Shown in pieces: positions 51,584-59,902 of a stretch of DNA of 64,000 nucleotides (positions are counted from its first letter, which is position 1; each line of letters starts with the position of its first letter). Below the pieces are notes generated by a model. The model was not told where the DNA came from and made no database searches. It worked only from the letters and a program-made list of their open reading frames with translations. A program made the position numbers and the translations under genes. The stretch comes from Streptomyces aurantiogriseus (GTDB lineage Bacteria; Actinomycetota; Actinomycetes; Streptomycetales; Streptomycetaceae), in assembly GCF_014649375.1 (NCBI RefSeq), contig NZ_BMSX01000019.1:152541-216540 (forward strand), written 5' to 3'.

Positions 51584-52885
51584 GTGGCCAGACCTCTCCC
51601 GAGATCGTTCGCCGTCTCGGTCCTCACGGCCTCCCTCGCGCTCACCGCCGCGCTTCCCGCGTCCGCGGAGGACGACGACGCCCTGCCGGCCGTCCTGCCC
51701 CGCGTCGAGACACCCGCCCTTTACGACGACGGGTCGGGCGGCAACGCCGACGCCGACGACCCCGCGATCTGGCGCAACACCGCCCACCCCGACGCCAGTC
51801 TCGTCGTCGCCACCGCGAAGGAGGGGGGACTGCGGGTCTACGACCTCGACGCCCGACTGGTGCAGTCGATCGCCGCGCCGGCCGGACCCGGGGCCGACGA
51901 CGCGCCCGGCCGCTTCAACAACGTCGATCTCGTCCACGGGCTGAAGCTGTCCACCGGGCGGGCCGATCTGGCGGTCACCACCGACCGGGGCAACGACCGT
52001 CTCCGCGTCTATCGCATCGACCCCCGCTCCCCCGGCCGCCCCCTCACGGACGTCACCGACCCGGCCGCCGCGCCGATCTTCTCGGCGGACCAGGCCGAGA
52101 TCAACGAGCAGCGCACCGCGTACGGCCTCGCCACCTGGACCGACAAGGCGAGCGGCCGCACGTACGCGCTGGTCAGCCAGCGGGAACGCACCACGGTCGC
52201 CCTGCTCGAGCTCACCGCCACCGCCGGCGGCAAGGTCGGCTACCGCAAGGTCCGCACACTCAGCCTGCCCTCGTCCTTCCGCCTGCCGAACGGCACTTCG
52301 TGGTCGCCGTGCGCGGAGCCCGGTGAACTCCCCCAGGTCGAGGGCATGGTCGTCGACCCGGCGAACGGCACGCTGTACGCCGGGCAGGAGGACGTCGGCA
52401 TCTGGCGCATCCCCGCCACCCTCACCGGTGCTCCTCAACTCCTCGACGCGGTACGGGAGTACGGGGTTCCCGGCACCTACGACGAGGCCACCGAGGAGTG
52501 CGTGAGCGGAAGCGACCCGGGCTACGGCGGCACCCGGCTGTCCGCGGACGTCGAGGGCCTGACGCTGGTTCACGAGGCGGACGGCGACGGTTACCTGCTG
52601 GCGTCCAGCCAGGGGGACAACACCTTCGCCGCCTACGACCGTGAGCTCGGCGACGACAACGAGTACGAGGGCGGGTTCCGCGTCGGCGCCACGGCGACGG
52701 GGCCCGACGGCTCGGAGGAGTGCGACGGCGCGGCGGCCCTCAACGCGCCGCTGGGGAGCAGGTTCCCCGACGGTCTCCTCGTCGTCCAGGACGGCCACGA
52801 CGATGCCGGCGAGGCTGAGGACCGTACCGCGACGAACTTCAAGTTCGTCGACCTCGGCGAGGTCCTGACCGCGCTGGACGACTGA
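51584..52885 (+). CDS. Secreted beta-propeller phytase
   Basis: A 433-residue protein. A Sec signal (FAVSVLTASLALTAALPASA) precedes the six-bladed propeller. ADADDPAIWRN, LVVATAKEGGLRVYDL, FNNVDLVHGL, VTTDRGNDRLRVYRID, VEGMVVD and DVEGLTLVHEADGDGYLLASSQGDNTF are family hallmarks with many acidic calcium and phosphate ligands. It releases phosphate from phytate outside the cell. GTG 51584 is chosen because GGAAGGAAGG lies 6 nt upstream. Confidence 0.9.
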   Translation: MARPLPRSFAVSVLTASLALTAALPASAEDDDALPAVLPRVETPALYDDGSGGNADADDPAIWRNTAHPDASLVVATAKEGGLRVYDLDARLVQSIAAPAGPGADDAPGRFNNVDLVHGLKLSTGRADLAVTTDRGNDRLRVYRIDPRSPGRPLTDVTDPAAAPIFSADQAEINEQRTAYGLATWTDKASGRTYALVSQRERTTVALLELTATAGGKVGYRKVRTLSLPSSFRLPNGTSWSPCAEPGELPQVEGMVVDPANGTLYAGQEDVGIWRIPATLTGAPQLLDAVREYGVPGTYDEATEECVSGSDPGYGGTRLSADVEGLTLVHEADGDGYLLASSQGDNTFAAYDRELGDDNEYEGGFRVGATATGPDGSEECDGAAALNAPLGSRFPDGLLVVQDGHDDAGEAEDRTATNFKFVDLGEVLTALDD

Positions 52886-52906
52886 GACACCGGGCCTGTG
52901 CGGGTG

Positions 52907-52932
52907 CGGCGGGACGGGGCGGCGTCCCGCCG
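52907..52932. terminator. Terminator hairpin after the phytase gene
   Basis: CGGCGGGACG (52907-52916) and CGTCCCGCCG (52923-52932), ten perfect pairs with a 6-nt loop, between convergent genes. Confidence 0.75.
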
Positions 52933-52954
52933 TTCTCCGGTGACGTCTGCGCCC

Positions 52955-53000
52955 CGGCGGCTCAGGGGGCGGGGGCGCCTCGGCGGCTCAGGGGGCGGGG
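52955..53000. repeat. Direct repeat duplicating the 3' end of the adjacent gene
   Basis: CGGCGGCTCAGGGGGCGGGG occurs at 52955-52974 and again at 52981-53000, 26 bp apart. The second copy holds the stop codon (52988-52990) of the dehydrogenase-like gene, so the first copy duplicates its last codons and stop. Confidence 0.7.
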
Positions 53001-53851
53001 TTGCCGTCGGCCTGCCGCAGGTCGGCGATCAGGCGCGCGCCCGTCACCGTCCAGTTGTCCTTGTGGGCCTCCCAGCGTGCGAACGTCTCCGCGGCGGCCT
53101 CGGCGAAGGCGGTCGGCAGGCCGGCCTCCCGCCAGGCGTGGGCGATCTCCCGCATCTCCGGCTCCCACCGCCATGCCCGCGGCCCGGCGCCGACCAGTTG
53201 CTCCGTCCTGGCCAGGGGGGTGTCGGGCAGCGAGTGGGCCGCCAGGTCGAGCAGGTCGTCGAGGACTCCGTGGCCGTCGGCGAGAGCGCGGGCCTGGGCG
53301 GCCAGGGCGTAGGAGATCTTGTTGTAGGCGGCGAAGGCCAGTTTGAGGGCCGATGCCCGGCCGATCGGGCCCTCCAGGGCCACCGGGGCGAGTGCGGTGC
53401 CCTCGAAGAGGGTCGCGACCCGGGCGACGGCCGTGGGGTCGCCGGACAGGTACAGGCGGGTCGTGCCCGCCTCGCGGGGCGGTGGGCCCGTGATCCCTCC
53501 GTCGACCACCGTCGCGCCGCTGCCCTCGAACAGGCGGGTGACGGCGGCCATCCGGTCCGGGCTGATCGCGTTGGCGTCGACGTAGAGGCCCCGGAAGCCG
53601 GTCGCCGCCACCTGTTCGGCGACGTCGAGAGCGACGGCGGGAGGGCACACGCTGAGGACGATCTCGCACGTCTCGGCAAGTTCCCGCAGACTCGCGGCCG
53701 ATCGCAGTCCCAGCCCGGCGGCCCGCTGTCGTGTCGCCGTCGACCGGCCGTCGGGCAGCCACCGGACCCCGGCTCCCCCGATGACGGCCTGCGCCGCCAC
53801 GCTCGCTCCCATCGCACCGGGGTGCAGAATGCCCACGTCTCGATGACCCAT
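52988..53851 (-). CDS. NAD(P)-binding 6-phosphogluconate-dehydrogenase-like protein
   Basis: A 287-residue beta-hydroxyacid-dehydrogenase-type protein. GILHPGAMGASVAAQ is the cofactor site and VVDGGITGPPP the substrate loop; the C-terminal all-helical domain (ASALKLAFAAYNKISYALAAQ) is DUF1932-like, with Lys in the catalytic helix. Its reaction is unknown. Ends in a duplicated sequence. Confidence 0.83.
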   Translation of the reverse strand: MGHRDVGILHPGAMGASVAAQAVIGGAGVRWLPDGRSTATRQRAAGLGLRSAASLRELAETCEIVLSVCPPAVALDVAEQVAATGFRGLYVDANAISPDRMAAVTRLFEGSGATVVDGGITGPPPREAGTTRLYLSGDPTAVARVATLFEGTALAPVALEGPIGRASALKLAFAAYNKISYALAAQARALADGHGVLDDLLDLAAHSLPDTPLARTEQLVGAGPRAWRWEPEMREIAHAWREAGLPTAFAEAAAETFARWEAHKDNWTVTGARLIADLRQADGNPAP

Positions 53852-53898
53852 GTGCGGACCCTAACCCGGCGGTCGTCCCGGCCGGGGGGCGAGGCCGT

Positions 53899-55452
53899 TC
53901 ACAGGGCGCCGGGTCCGGCTCCGCCCCTGAGGCGTTCCAGGTCCGAGGGGCGGACCTGGATCACCAGCACGGCGATCAGGGCCGCGAGCAGCGTGAAGAC
54001 GGCCGCCATGACGAAGGCGGACGAGACACCGGCGGTGAGGATCTCGTCGGACCAGGGGGGCGGGAGTTCCCCGGTGCGCCGGAAGCGCAGGCGTTCGGCC
54101 GGGGTCGCCCGGGCCAGGAAGTCGGGGATCTGTCGCTCGGCCTCGTTGCGGCTGGCGGTGCCGAACACCGTGACCAGGATGGACAGGCCGAGTGAACCGC
54201 CGACCTGCTGGGTGGTGTTGAGGAGGCCGGAGGCCGCACCGGTCTCCCGGGTGGGGACGTCGGAGAGTGCCATCAGGGTGAGGGAGACGAACTCCATGCC
54301 CATGCCCAGGCTGAAGACGAGAATCGGGCCGAGGACGCTGCCCGCGTACGTGGAGTGGACGTCCGTCAGGGTCAGCCAGGCGAGGCCCGTCGCCGCGAGG
54401 ATCCCGCCCCCCACCATGAAGGGCTTGGGGCCGTAGGTGGGCAGGAAGCGGGAGGCCAGGCCGGCGCCGACCGCGATGACCGCGCTGACCGGCAGGAAGG
54501 CGAACCCGGTGGCCAACGGGCTGAAGTCCAGCACGTTCTGCACGAAGAGCGTCAGGAAGAAGAACATGCCGAAGATCGCGGCGGCCAGGCACAGCATGAT
54601 GCCGTATGTGCCCGCGCGGTTGCGGTCGGCGAACATGTGCAGCGGTGTGATGGGCTGCCTGGACCGCTTCTCGACCAGGACGAACAGCGCGAGGACCACG
54701 ACGGCCCCGGCGAACGCGGCCAGCGTCAGCGCGTCCCGCCAGCCGTCCTGCGCGGCCCGGATGAAGCCGTAGACCAGCAGGACCATCCCCACGGTGGAGG
54801 TGAGCGCGCCGGTGAGGTCGAAGTGTCCCGGATGGCGTGCGGACTCCTTGATCCAGCGGGGCGCCGCCAGGGCGATGAGCAGACCGATGGGGACGTTGAC
54901 GAAGAGGATCCAGCGCCAGTTGAGCCACTCGACGAGCACCCCGCCGGCGAGCAGACCGATCGCCCCGCCGCCCGCCGAGACCGCGGCGAAGACCCCGAAC
55001 GCCCGGTTGCGCTCGGGCCCTTCGCGGAAGGTGGTGCTGATCAGGGCGAGGGAGGTCGGGGAGGCGATGGCTCCGCCGACGCCCTGGAGGGCGCGCGCGA
55101 CGAGGAGTTGGCCGGCGCCCTGGGCGAGGCCGCCGAGCAGGGAGGCGAGGACGAACAGCAGGACGCCGAAGACGAAGACGCGCCGTCTGCCGAGGATGTC
55201 GCCGGCCCGGCCGCCGAGCAGCAGCAGACCGCCGAAGGCGAGGGTGTAGGCGTTGACCACCCACGACAGGCCGGCGGTGGAGAAGTCCAGGGAGCGCTGG
55301 ATCTCGGGCAGCGCGATGTTCACGATCGTGATGTCCAGGACCACCATCAGCTGACACGAGGCGATGACCAGCAGCGCCATCACGCTTCCGCCACCGCCGT
55401 GCTGCCGGGCGGAGGCCTCGCTCGCGGAGGTCGGCTGCGGAGTGCTGCTCAT
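53899..55452 (-). CDS. MFS drug exporter, DHA2 (14-helix) family
   Basis: A 517-residue transporter with about 14 hydrophobic segments. LDITIVNIALPEIQ is the DHA2 motif D1, GRAGDILGRRRVFVFG motif A, and ARALQGVGGAI motif B; motif C-like GGGAIGLLAGGVL follows. Such EmrB/QacA-like pumps expel drugs with the proton gradient. A perfect 22-bp palindrome lies 38 bp upstream of its ATG, but no regulator gene is adjacent. Confidence 0.9.
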   Translation of the reverse strand: MSSTPQPTSASEASARQHGGGGSVMALLVIASCQLMVVLDITIVNIALPEIQRSLDFSTAGLSWVVNAYTLAFGGLLLLGGRAGDILGRRRVFVFGVLLFVLASLLGGLAQGAGQLLVARALQGVGGAIASPTSLALISTTFREGPERNRAFGVFAAVSAGGGAIGLLAGGVLVEWLNWRWILFVNVPIGLLIALAAPRWIKESARHPGHFDLTGALTSTVGMVLLVYGFIRAAQDGWRDALTLAAFAGAVVVLALFVLVEKRSRQPITPLHMFADRNRAGTYGIMLCLAAAIFGMFFFLTLFVQNVLDFSPLATGFAFLPVSAVIAVGAGLASRFLPTYGPKPFMVGGGILAATGLAWLTLTDVHSTYAGSVLGPILVFSLGMGMEFVSLTLMALSDVPTRETGAASGLLNTTQQVGGSLGLSILVTVFGTASRNEAERQIPDFLARATPAERLRFRRTGELPPPWSDEILTAGVSSAFVMAAVFTLLAALIAVLVIQVRPSDLERLRGGAGPGAL

Positions 55453-55460
55453 GGCGTCTC

Positions 55461-55478
55461 GCCCGCCCGGAGGCGGGC
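55461..55478 (-). promoter_or_regulatory. Hairpin in the leader of the MFS gene
   Basis: GCCCGCC-CGGA-GGCGGGC, seven perfect pairs, 8 bp upstream of the MFS start codon at 55452. It covers the only GGCGGGC-like ribosome site on the minus strand, so it may limit translation. Confidence 0.45.
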
Positions 55479-55489
55479 CCGGGGAGGCT

Positions 55490-55511
55490 CAGTGAACGTC
55501 GGCGTTCACTG
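55490..55511. promoter_or_regulatory. Perfect 22-bp palindrome, TetR-type operator candidate
   Basis: CAGTGAACG (55490-55498), spacer TCGG, CGTTCACTG (55503-55511). Symmetry, length and position upstream of a drug-exporter gene fit a TetR-family operator. No regulator is encoded within 2 kb. Confidence 0.7.
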
Positions 55512-55555
55512 TCGTGTCCACCGTTCGACCGTACGCCCGGGCCGCAGCCGTCACC

Positions 55556-55587
55556 AATCGATCAACCGGGCTAATCGATCAACCGGG
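55556..55587. repeat. 15-bp perfect direct repeat upstream of the MFS gene
   Basis: AATCGATCAACCGGG occurs at 55556-55570 and 55573-55587, a 17-bp period. It lies in the 386-bp divergent region between the MFS exporter and lipase genes. The spacing is a little over one and a half helical turns, so it may be a binding site for an activator of either gene. Confidence 0.65.
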
Positions 55588-55688
55588 ACCGGCGTCAGCG
55601 TAGGGCACGCGGGCTGCCGCCCTCACATTACTGAACCGTAACCTACCGACGGGTACCCCCGGTAACCCCCCGACGGCTACCGTCCTGA

Positions 55689-55706
55689 CAGTTCGTCTAA
55701 GAACTG
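55689..55706. promoter_or_regulatory. Inverted repeat upstream of the lipase gene
   Basis: CAGTTC-GTCTAA-GAACTG, six perfect pairs, about 130 bp upstream of the lipase ATG and AT-richer than its surroundings. Possible operator. Confidence 0.4.
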
Positions 55707-55720
55707 AGTGCGTTGAGTGC

Positions 55721-55757
55721 GGCGCGGGGCAGCGGTGGGCGACCGCTGCCCCGCGCC
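55721..55757 (+). promoter_or_regulatory. Very stable 16-bp hairpin in the lipase leader
   Basis: The arm 55721-55736 (GGCGCGGGGCAGCGGT) pairs perfectly over 16 bp with 55742-55757 around a 5-nt loop. No gene upstream on this strand would need a terminator, so a leader attenuator or mRNA stabiliser is the likely role. Confidence 0.55.
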
Positions 55758-55788
55758 GGGCGGTCCGTCCCCACCGGGCCGCGAGCCA

Positions 55789-55832
55789 CCGAGCCGCAGA
55801 GGAAGGCTCGGCCTCCCTTCTTCCCCAGGAGG
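55789..55832 (+). promoter_or_regulatory. Hairpin with possible anti-Shine-Dalgarno pairing before the lipase start
   Basis: CCGAGCC (55789-55795) pairs with GGCTCGG (55805-55811). Directly after it, CCTCC (55812-55816) can pair with GGAGG (55828-55832), the ribosome site of the lipase at 55839. The two structures could act as alternatives that open or close the ribosome site. Confidence 0.4.
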
Positions 55833-55838
55833 TCTGCC

Positions 55839-57164
55839 ATGCCCACCCCCACCCGCCTGCTGGCCGCGGCCGTCACCGCTGCCGCCTGCATCGGTACGAC
55901 GGCCGTCCCGGCCGCCGCCGACTCGCAGACCGACGCCGTGGTCTCGCGCGGCGTCACCATCCCCGCGTTCTACACCCCTCCCGCCTCGCTCCCGGCAGCC
56001 GACGGTGCCCTCGTCCGCACCGAACGGCTTCCGCTCGCGCTGAGCCTGCCGGGGCTCGACGGTCCGCTCCCCGGCAGAGCGACCCGGCTGATGTACAAGT
56101 CCACGGATGCAGGCGGCCGGCCCATGGCCGTCACCGGCGCCTACATCGAACCGACGGCCGCCTGGAAGGGCAGCGGACCGCGGCCGCTGGTCGCGCTGGC
56201 GCCCGGGACCATGGGGCAGGGCGACCAGTGCGCCGCCTCCCTCGGTCTCGAACGACCCCTCCTGCTCAACGGACAGACCCTGTCCGTCGGTTACGAGAAC
56301 CTGGCGATCTACCGGCTCCTGGCCCGGGGCATCGCCGTCGTGGTCACCGACTACGCCGGGCTGGGCACCACGGACCGGCTGCACACCTACGTCAACCGGG
56401 TCGACGAGGCGCACGCGGTGCTGGACGCCGTCCGCGCGGCCCGGTCCCTCGACGGAACGTCCCTCACGGACGACTCCCGGGTGGCGCTGTTCGGTTACAG
56501 CCAGGGGGGCGGGGCCACGGCGGCCGCCGCCGAGCTCCAGCCCTCGTACGCGCCCGACGTGCCGCTCGCCGGGACCTACACGGGTGCCGCACCCGCGGAC
56601 CTCGTCGCCGTCACCCAGGCCATCGACGGCAGCGACCTGGCAGGCGCGCTCGGCTGGTCGGTCAACGGATTCCTGCAGACCGACCCCGAGCTGAAGCCCA
56701 TCGCCGAGAAGCACCTCAACAAGTCCGGTCACGAGGCCCTCAGGGATCTGTCGACCATGTGCGTGGGCGACGCGCTCCTCGCCTACAACTCGGCGCGCAG
56801 CACCTCCTGGACCACGGACGGGCGTTCCCTCAGCGACATCATCCAGGCGGAACCGGCGCTGAAGGCGTTCCTGGCCGACCAGCGCATCGGCACACTCAGG
56901 CCGGCGTCTCCGGTGCGAGTGGCGACCGGCACCGCCGACGACCTCGTACCGCACGCCCAGACGCGGCAACTCGCCGTGGCCTGGTGCGCCAAGGGAGCCG
57001 ACGTCACCTACAAGCCGGTGGTGTTGCTGCCGCTCGGCCGTGCCCTGCTCAACCACTTCGCTCCGCTGCTCATCGACCAGGGCGAGGCGATCTCCTGGCT
57101 GACCGACCGGCTCAACGGCAAGCCCGCCGGCTCGAACTGCTCCACTCTGCCCTGGCGGCCCTGA
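55839..57164 (+). CDS. Secreted LIP-family lipase/esterase
   Basis: A 441-residue secreted alpha/beta hydrolase. The Sec signal ends AVPAAA-DSQTD. LVALAPGTMGQGDQC, DYAGLGT, nucleophile GYSQGGGA, the Asp region TGTADDLVP and NHF near the C-terminus follow the fungal/actinobacterial secretory lipase (LIP) pattern. Four cysteines may form disulphides. ATG 55839 has AGGAGG. Preceded by a structured leader and followed by a terminator hairpin. Confidence 0.88.
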   Translation: MPTPTRLLAAAVTAAACIGTTAVPAAADSQTDAVVSRGVTIPAFYTPPASLPAADGALVRTERLPLALSLPGLDGPLPGRATRLMYKSTDAGGRPMAVTGAYIEPTAAWKGSGPRPLVALAPGTMGQGDQCAASLGLERPLLLNGQTLSVGYENLAIYRLLARGIAVVVTDYAGLGTTDRLHTYVNRVDEAHAVLDAVRAARSLDGTSLTDDSRVALFGYSQGGGATAAAAELQPSYAPDVPLAGTYTGAAPADLVAVTQAIDGSDLAGALGWSVNGFLQTDPELKPIAEKHLNKSGHEALRDLSTMCVGDALLAYNSARSTSWTTDGRSLSDIIQAEPALKAFLADQRIGTLRPASPVRVATGTADDLVPHAQTRQLAVAWCAKGADVTYKPVVLLPLGRALLNHFAPLLIDQGEAISWLTDRLNGKPAGSNCSTLPWRP

Positions 57165-57174
57165 CCCACCGGGC

Positions 57175-57213
57175 CCCGGCAGCGGCAGCCGACCGCCGAC
57201 GGTCGCTGCCGGG
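57175..57213 (+). terminator. Terminator hairpin after the lipase gene
   Basis: CCCGGCAGCG (57175-57184) and CGCTGCCGGG (57204-57213), ten perfect pairs; an inner ACCG/CGGT pair shortens the loop. Confidence 0.7.
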
Positions 57214-57260
57214 AGCCCCGCCCGGACCGCCCGTGCCTGCTCGGGCCTAAGGTGGACGGC

Positions 57261-57779
57261 GTGGACGGTGTGGTCGAGGTGGAGGTCGTGCAACTGCTGG
57301 TGTCGCCGGCGCACCGGTTCGCGGGACGTCCCGCGGACGGGCCGTCGGACGCACCGGGCGACGAGTTGGTGGGGTCGGTGGAGGTCCGCGGCGGCCTCGG
57401 GCTGGTCGGCGACCGTTACTTCGGCCGTCCGGCCCACCGGGACGCGGCGGTGACCCTCATGGCCGCCGAGAACCTGCCGGTGGACATCAACCCGTCGGTC
57501 GATCTGCGGCACACCCGACGCAACATCCTGCTGCGGGGCGTCGACATCGACTCCTACGTCGGCGCGACGATCGTCCTCGACGGCGGGAGCGGTCCTGTGA
57601 CGTTCGGCGTGAACCGCCCGGCGCGGCCCTGTGCGTGGATGGACGTCACCGTCGGCCCGGGGGCGCAGCGCGCCCTGCGCGGCAAGGGCGGAGTGCGGTG
57701 CACACCGCTGTCGGACGGGGTGCTCGCCCTCGGCCGGGCGACGTTCCGCGTCGTCGGCGAGGACGGCGGTCCTCGCTGA
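57261..57779 (+). CDS. MOSC-domain protein
   Basis: A 172-residue single MOSC domain. GLVGDRYFGR starts the fold, RHTRRNILLRGVDI and VNRPARPCAWMD follow, the last carrying the conserved cysteine expected to bind the molybdenum cofactor sulphur. GTG 57261 is chosen because AAGGTGG lies 6 nt upstream. Relatives act in molybdenum-sulphur transfer or reduction of N-hydroxylated compounds. Confidence 0.85.
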   Translation: MDGVVEVEVVQLLVSPAHRFAGRPADGPSDAPGDELVGSVEVRGGLGLVGDRYFGRPAHRDAAVTLMAAENLPVDINPSVDLRHTRRNILLRGVDIDSYVGATIVLDGGSGPVTFGVNRPARPCAWMDVTVGPGAQRALRGKGGVRCTPLSDGVLALGRATFRVVGEDGGPR

Positions 57780-57792
57780 CCGGAGCGGCCGC

Positions 57793-58269
57793 TCACAGCC
57801 CGTCGAGCAGGCCCAGGCGGGCCACGACCCGCTTGCCGACCGGTTCCCGTACGACGTCGAAGTCCTGCGCCACGGCCATCACGATCTCCAGGCCGTGCTG
57901 GCCCACCCGCGTCGGGTCGGTCCCCCGCGGCACCGGCAGGGCCGGGTCGCTGTCCCAGACCGCGATCTCCACGGCGGCACCGGCGAGGCTCAGATGCAGC
58001 AGGGCCGGGCCGGGGGCGTGCCGGAGCGCGTTGGTGACCAGCTCGCTCACCACGAGCTGCGCCAGGTCGAGGGCCCGCGGCGACACGGGCACCCCCTGCT
58101 CGTGCTCGACACGCGCGAGGAAACCACCCGTCAGATGCCGCGCCCCGGCGATACAGCCGCTCTCGCCGGCCAGGGCCACCGTCAGCTCGACGGGGCCCTC
58201 GTCGGATCCGAAGGAAGCCTCGTCGGGCGGCACAGGTTCCATCAGGACCGCCTTCACTACCCCGTTCAT
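57793..58269 (-). CDS. Anti-sigma-type ATP-binding protein (HATPase)
   Basis: A 158-residue GHKL ATPase domain. AQLVVSELVTNALRHAPGPA is the N-box and RVGQHGLEIVMAVAQDFDV the G-box; the protein has the size of the RsbW/SpoIIAB-like proteins abundant in Streptomyces. It may bind a sigma factor or anti-anti-sigma factor. The C-terminal SpoIIE-type phosphatase domain at 36590-39115 could act in the same kind of pathway. Confidence 0.85.
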   Translation of the reverse strand: MNGVVKAVLMEPVPPDEASFGSDEGPVELTVALAGESGCIAGARHLTGGFLARVEHEQGVPVSPRALDLAQLVVSELVTNALRHAPGPALLHLSLAGAAVEIAVWDSDPALPVPRGTDPTRVGQHGLEIVMAVAQDFDVVREPVGKRVVARLGLLDGL

Positions 58270-58298
58270 CCCGGCGCGCGTACCCCCGGACCGGTCTC

Positions 58299-58826
58299 CT
58301 ATGCCCCAGGCACACCATCGGCCCGCACGCGCACGTCATCGCTCGGCGGCGGTTCCACGGCGGTCCGCGACCGCGCCCGCCGTTCGGCCGCGTACCGGCC
58401 CGCCACCGCCAACGCGGCGGCGGTGACGGCGAACACGACGACGAGCGTGTTCATCCAGGCGTAACCGCCGCTGCTCGCGTAAGTGGTGCCGTCGTCGAGG
58501 ACGCAGTCGAACCTCGGCGGCAGGTAGGAGGCCCGGTGGCCGACGAGGTGGCGGACGGTCTCCCGTGCGACCCCGTCCCGACAGGCCGGCGCCGGGGACG
58601 AGTTCGTGCCGGACCGGGACTCGTGGTCGCTGAACTCCACGGCTCCGGCGGCCATGAGGTAGACGCCGATGGCCGCCGCGGCCGCCATGCCGGCGGACCA
58701 GCGCAGCAGGTGCACTCCCCAGTCGGGCCGGCGTCCGGGCAGGGCGACGGAGATGAGCTTGACGACCACCGCGATGCACCAGACGGGGACCGCGAATATC
58801 AGAGCGAATCCCAGGAGGGCGAACAC
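58299..58826 (-). CDS. Hypothetical membrane protein
   Basis: A protein of about 175 residues with three hydrophobic segments (ALLGFALIFAVPVWCIAVVV, SAGMAAAAAIGVYLMAAG, TLVVVFAVTAAALAVAG). An extracellular loop carries two cysteines (PACRDG, RFDCVLD), perhaps a disulphide. GTG 58826 is preferred because AGAAGG lies about 12 nt upstream; GTG 58838 is adjacent to that site. Function not recognised. Confidence 0.65.
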   Translation of the reverse strand: MFALLGFALIFAVPVWCIAVVVKLISVALPGRRPDWGVHLLRWSAGMAAAAAIGVYLMAAGAVEFSDHESRSGTNSSPAPACRDGVARETVRHLVGHRASYLPPRFDCVLDDGTTYASSGGYAWMNTLVVVFAVTAAALAVAGRYAAERRARSRTAVEPPPSDDVRVRADGVPGA

Positions 58827-58924
58827 GGAGGGTCTCACCTTCTGTCGGATACCGCGGGCCGGCGGCGCGCACGTGTTCGATCTTCGGCGGTACGGGCCTC
58901 CACGGCCGTGACGGAGGCCACAGT

Positions 58925-58965
58925 CGGCGTCACAGGCGCGTCACAGTGACGACGCCGTGACGCCG
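58925..58965 (-). terminator. Terminator hairpin after the chitosanase gene
   Basis: CGGCGTCAC (58925-58933) and GTGACGCCG (58957-58965) form nine pairs, with CGTCA/TGACG inside. Located about 34 bp past the chitosanase stop. Confidence 0.65.
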
Positions 58966-58998
58966 CCGGGCCTCCGCTCACGACGGGCGCGGCGCCGG

Positions 58999-59826
58999 TC
59001 AGTCGATGTGGTAACTGTCGCCGTACACCTTCCAGTCCAGCGGCGGGACGAGGTCGAGGTTGCCCTTGCGGAGGAAGACGCGTTGTGCGGTGTCGACCCG
59101 GCTGGTGTCGCTGTGCGCCTCCTCCTGTTTCATCGCCCAGACCCGGGCGTCCAGGAAGGCGTGCAGGTACGTCGTCTCGTTGCCGCCCTGCGCCGGTGGC
59201 TTCGCCTTGTTCAGGGCGCGCTTGCGGATGTTGCGGAAGCTGGTGGCGTCGTCGCCGTCGCCGTGCATGACGAGGGCGTCGAAGTAGACGAACTGACCCA
59301 GGGTGCGCAGCCCGTCCGACACGGCCCGCTTGACGGCCGGGTCGAAGTAGACCCGGTCGCGTTCGTCGTTCTGCGCCCGCTGGAACGCGGTGTCCTGAGC
59401 GGCCCTGCGCCAGTCCCCGGGGAAGTTCGGGTCGAGGCCCGCGTGGGAGTCGGTGCCGTTCACCGCGCGCAGGGCGGGGAGGTACCGGGCGAGGACGTTG
59501 CCGGGTTTGCGGTCGGTGTAGAGCTCCACGAGGTCCAGCATGTCGCCGGTGCCGGAGCAGAAGCCGACGATGCCGGCGGTGTAGCCGCGGCCGTCGCCGA
59601 TGTCCTCGATGTACTTGTACTGGGCCTTCCAGTCGAGCGAGGAGTTCTCCGCGCTCGACACCAGCTTCATGGCGATCTCCTTCTTCGCCGGGTCGTCGAG
59701 GCCCCGGGCGGCGCGCGGTGCGGCCGCCGCCTGCGGGGAGCCGAGCAGCGGGACCGCCGTCAGAGCGGCGAACAGGGTGAGGATCTTGCGGCGCGAGGCG
59801 GCCGTCGGGCCCGTCGCGCGGGACAT
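58999..59826 (-). CDS. csn: Secreted GH46 chitosanase
   Basis: A 275-residue enzyme. The N-terminus SRRKILTLFAAL and LLGSPQAAAA is Tat-like. The mature part shows SSAENSSLDW with the catalytic acid Glu, YIEDIGDGRGYTAGI with the catalytic Asp, and NDERDRVYFDPAV and MHGDGDDATSF, all as in the Streptomyces N174 chitosanase. It cleaves chitosan endo-wise. ATG 59826 gives the standard signal. An operator-like palindrome lies upstream. Confidence 0.93.
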   Translation of the reverse strand: MSRATGPTAASRRKILTLFAALTAVPLLGSPQAAAAPRAARGLDDPAKKEIAMKLVSSAENSSLDWKAQYKYIEDIGDGRGYTAGIVGFCSGTGDMLDLVELYTDRKPGNVLARYLPALRAVNGTDSHAGLDPNFPGDWRRAAQDTAFQRAQNDERDRVYFDPAVKRAVSDGLRTLGQFVYFDALVMHGDGDDATSFRNIRKRALNKAKPPAQGGNETTYLHAFLDARVWAMKQEEAHSDTSRVDTAQRVFLRKGNLDLVPPLDWKVYGDSYHID

Positions 59827-59902
59827 GTGCGCCACAGTGTCTCCAGAGGAGGAGTGGGGGGTGGGTGGAGGTGGAGCTGCGTGCAACGTGTCTGGCAGAA
59901 CT

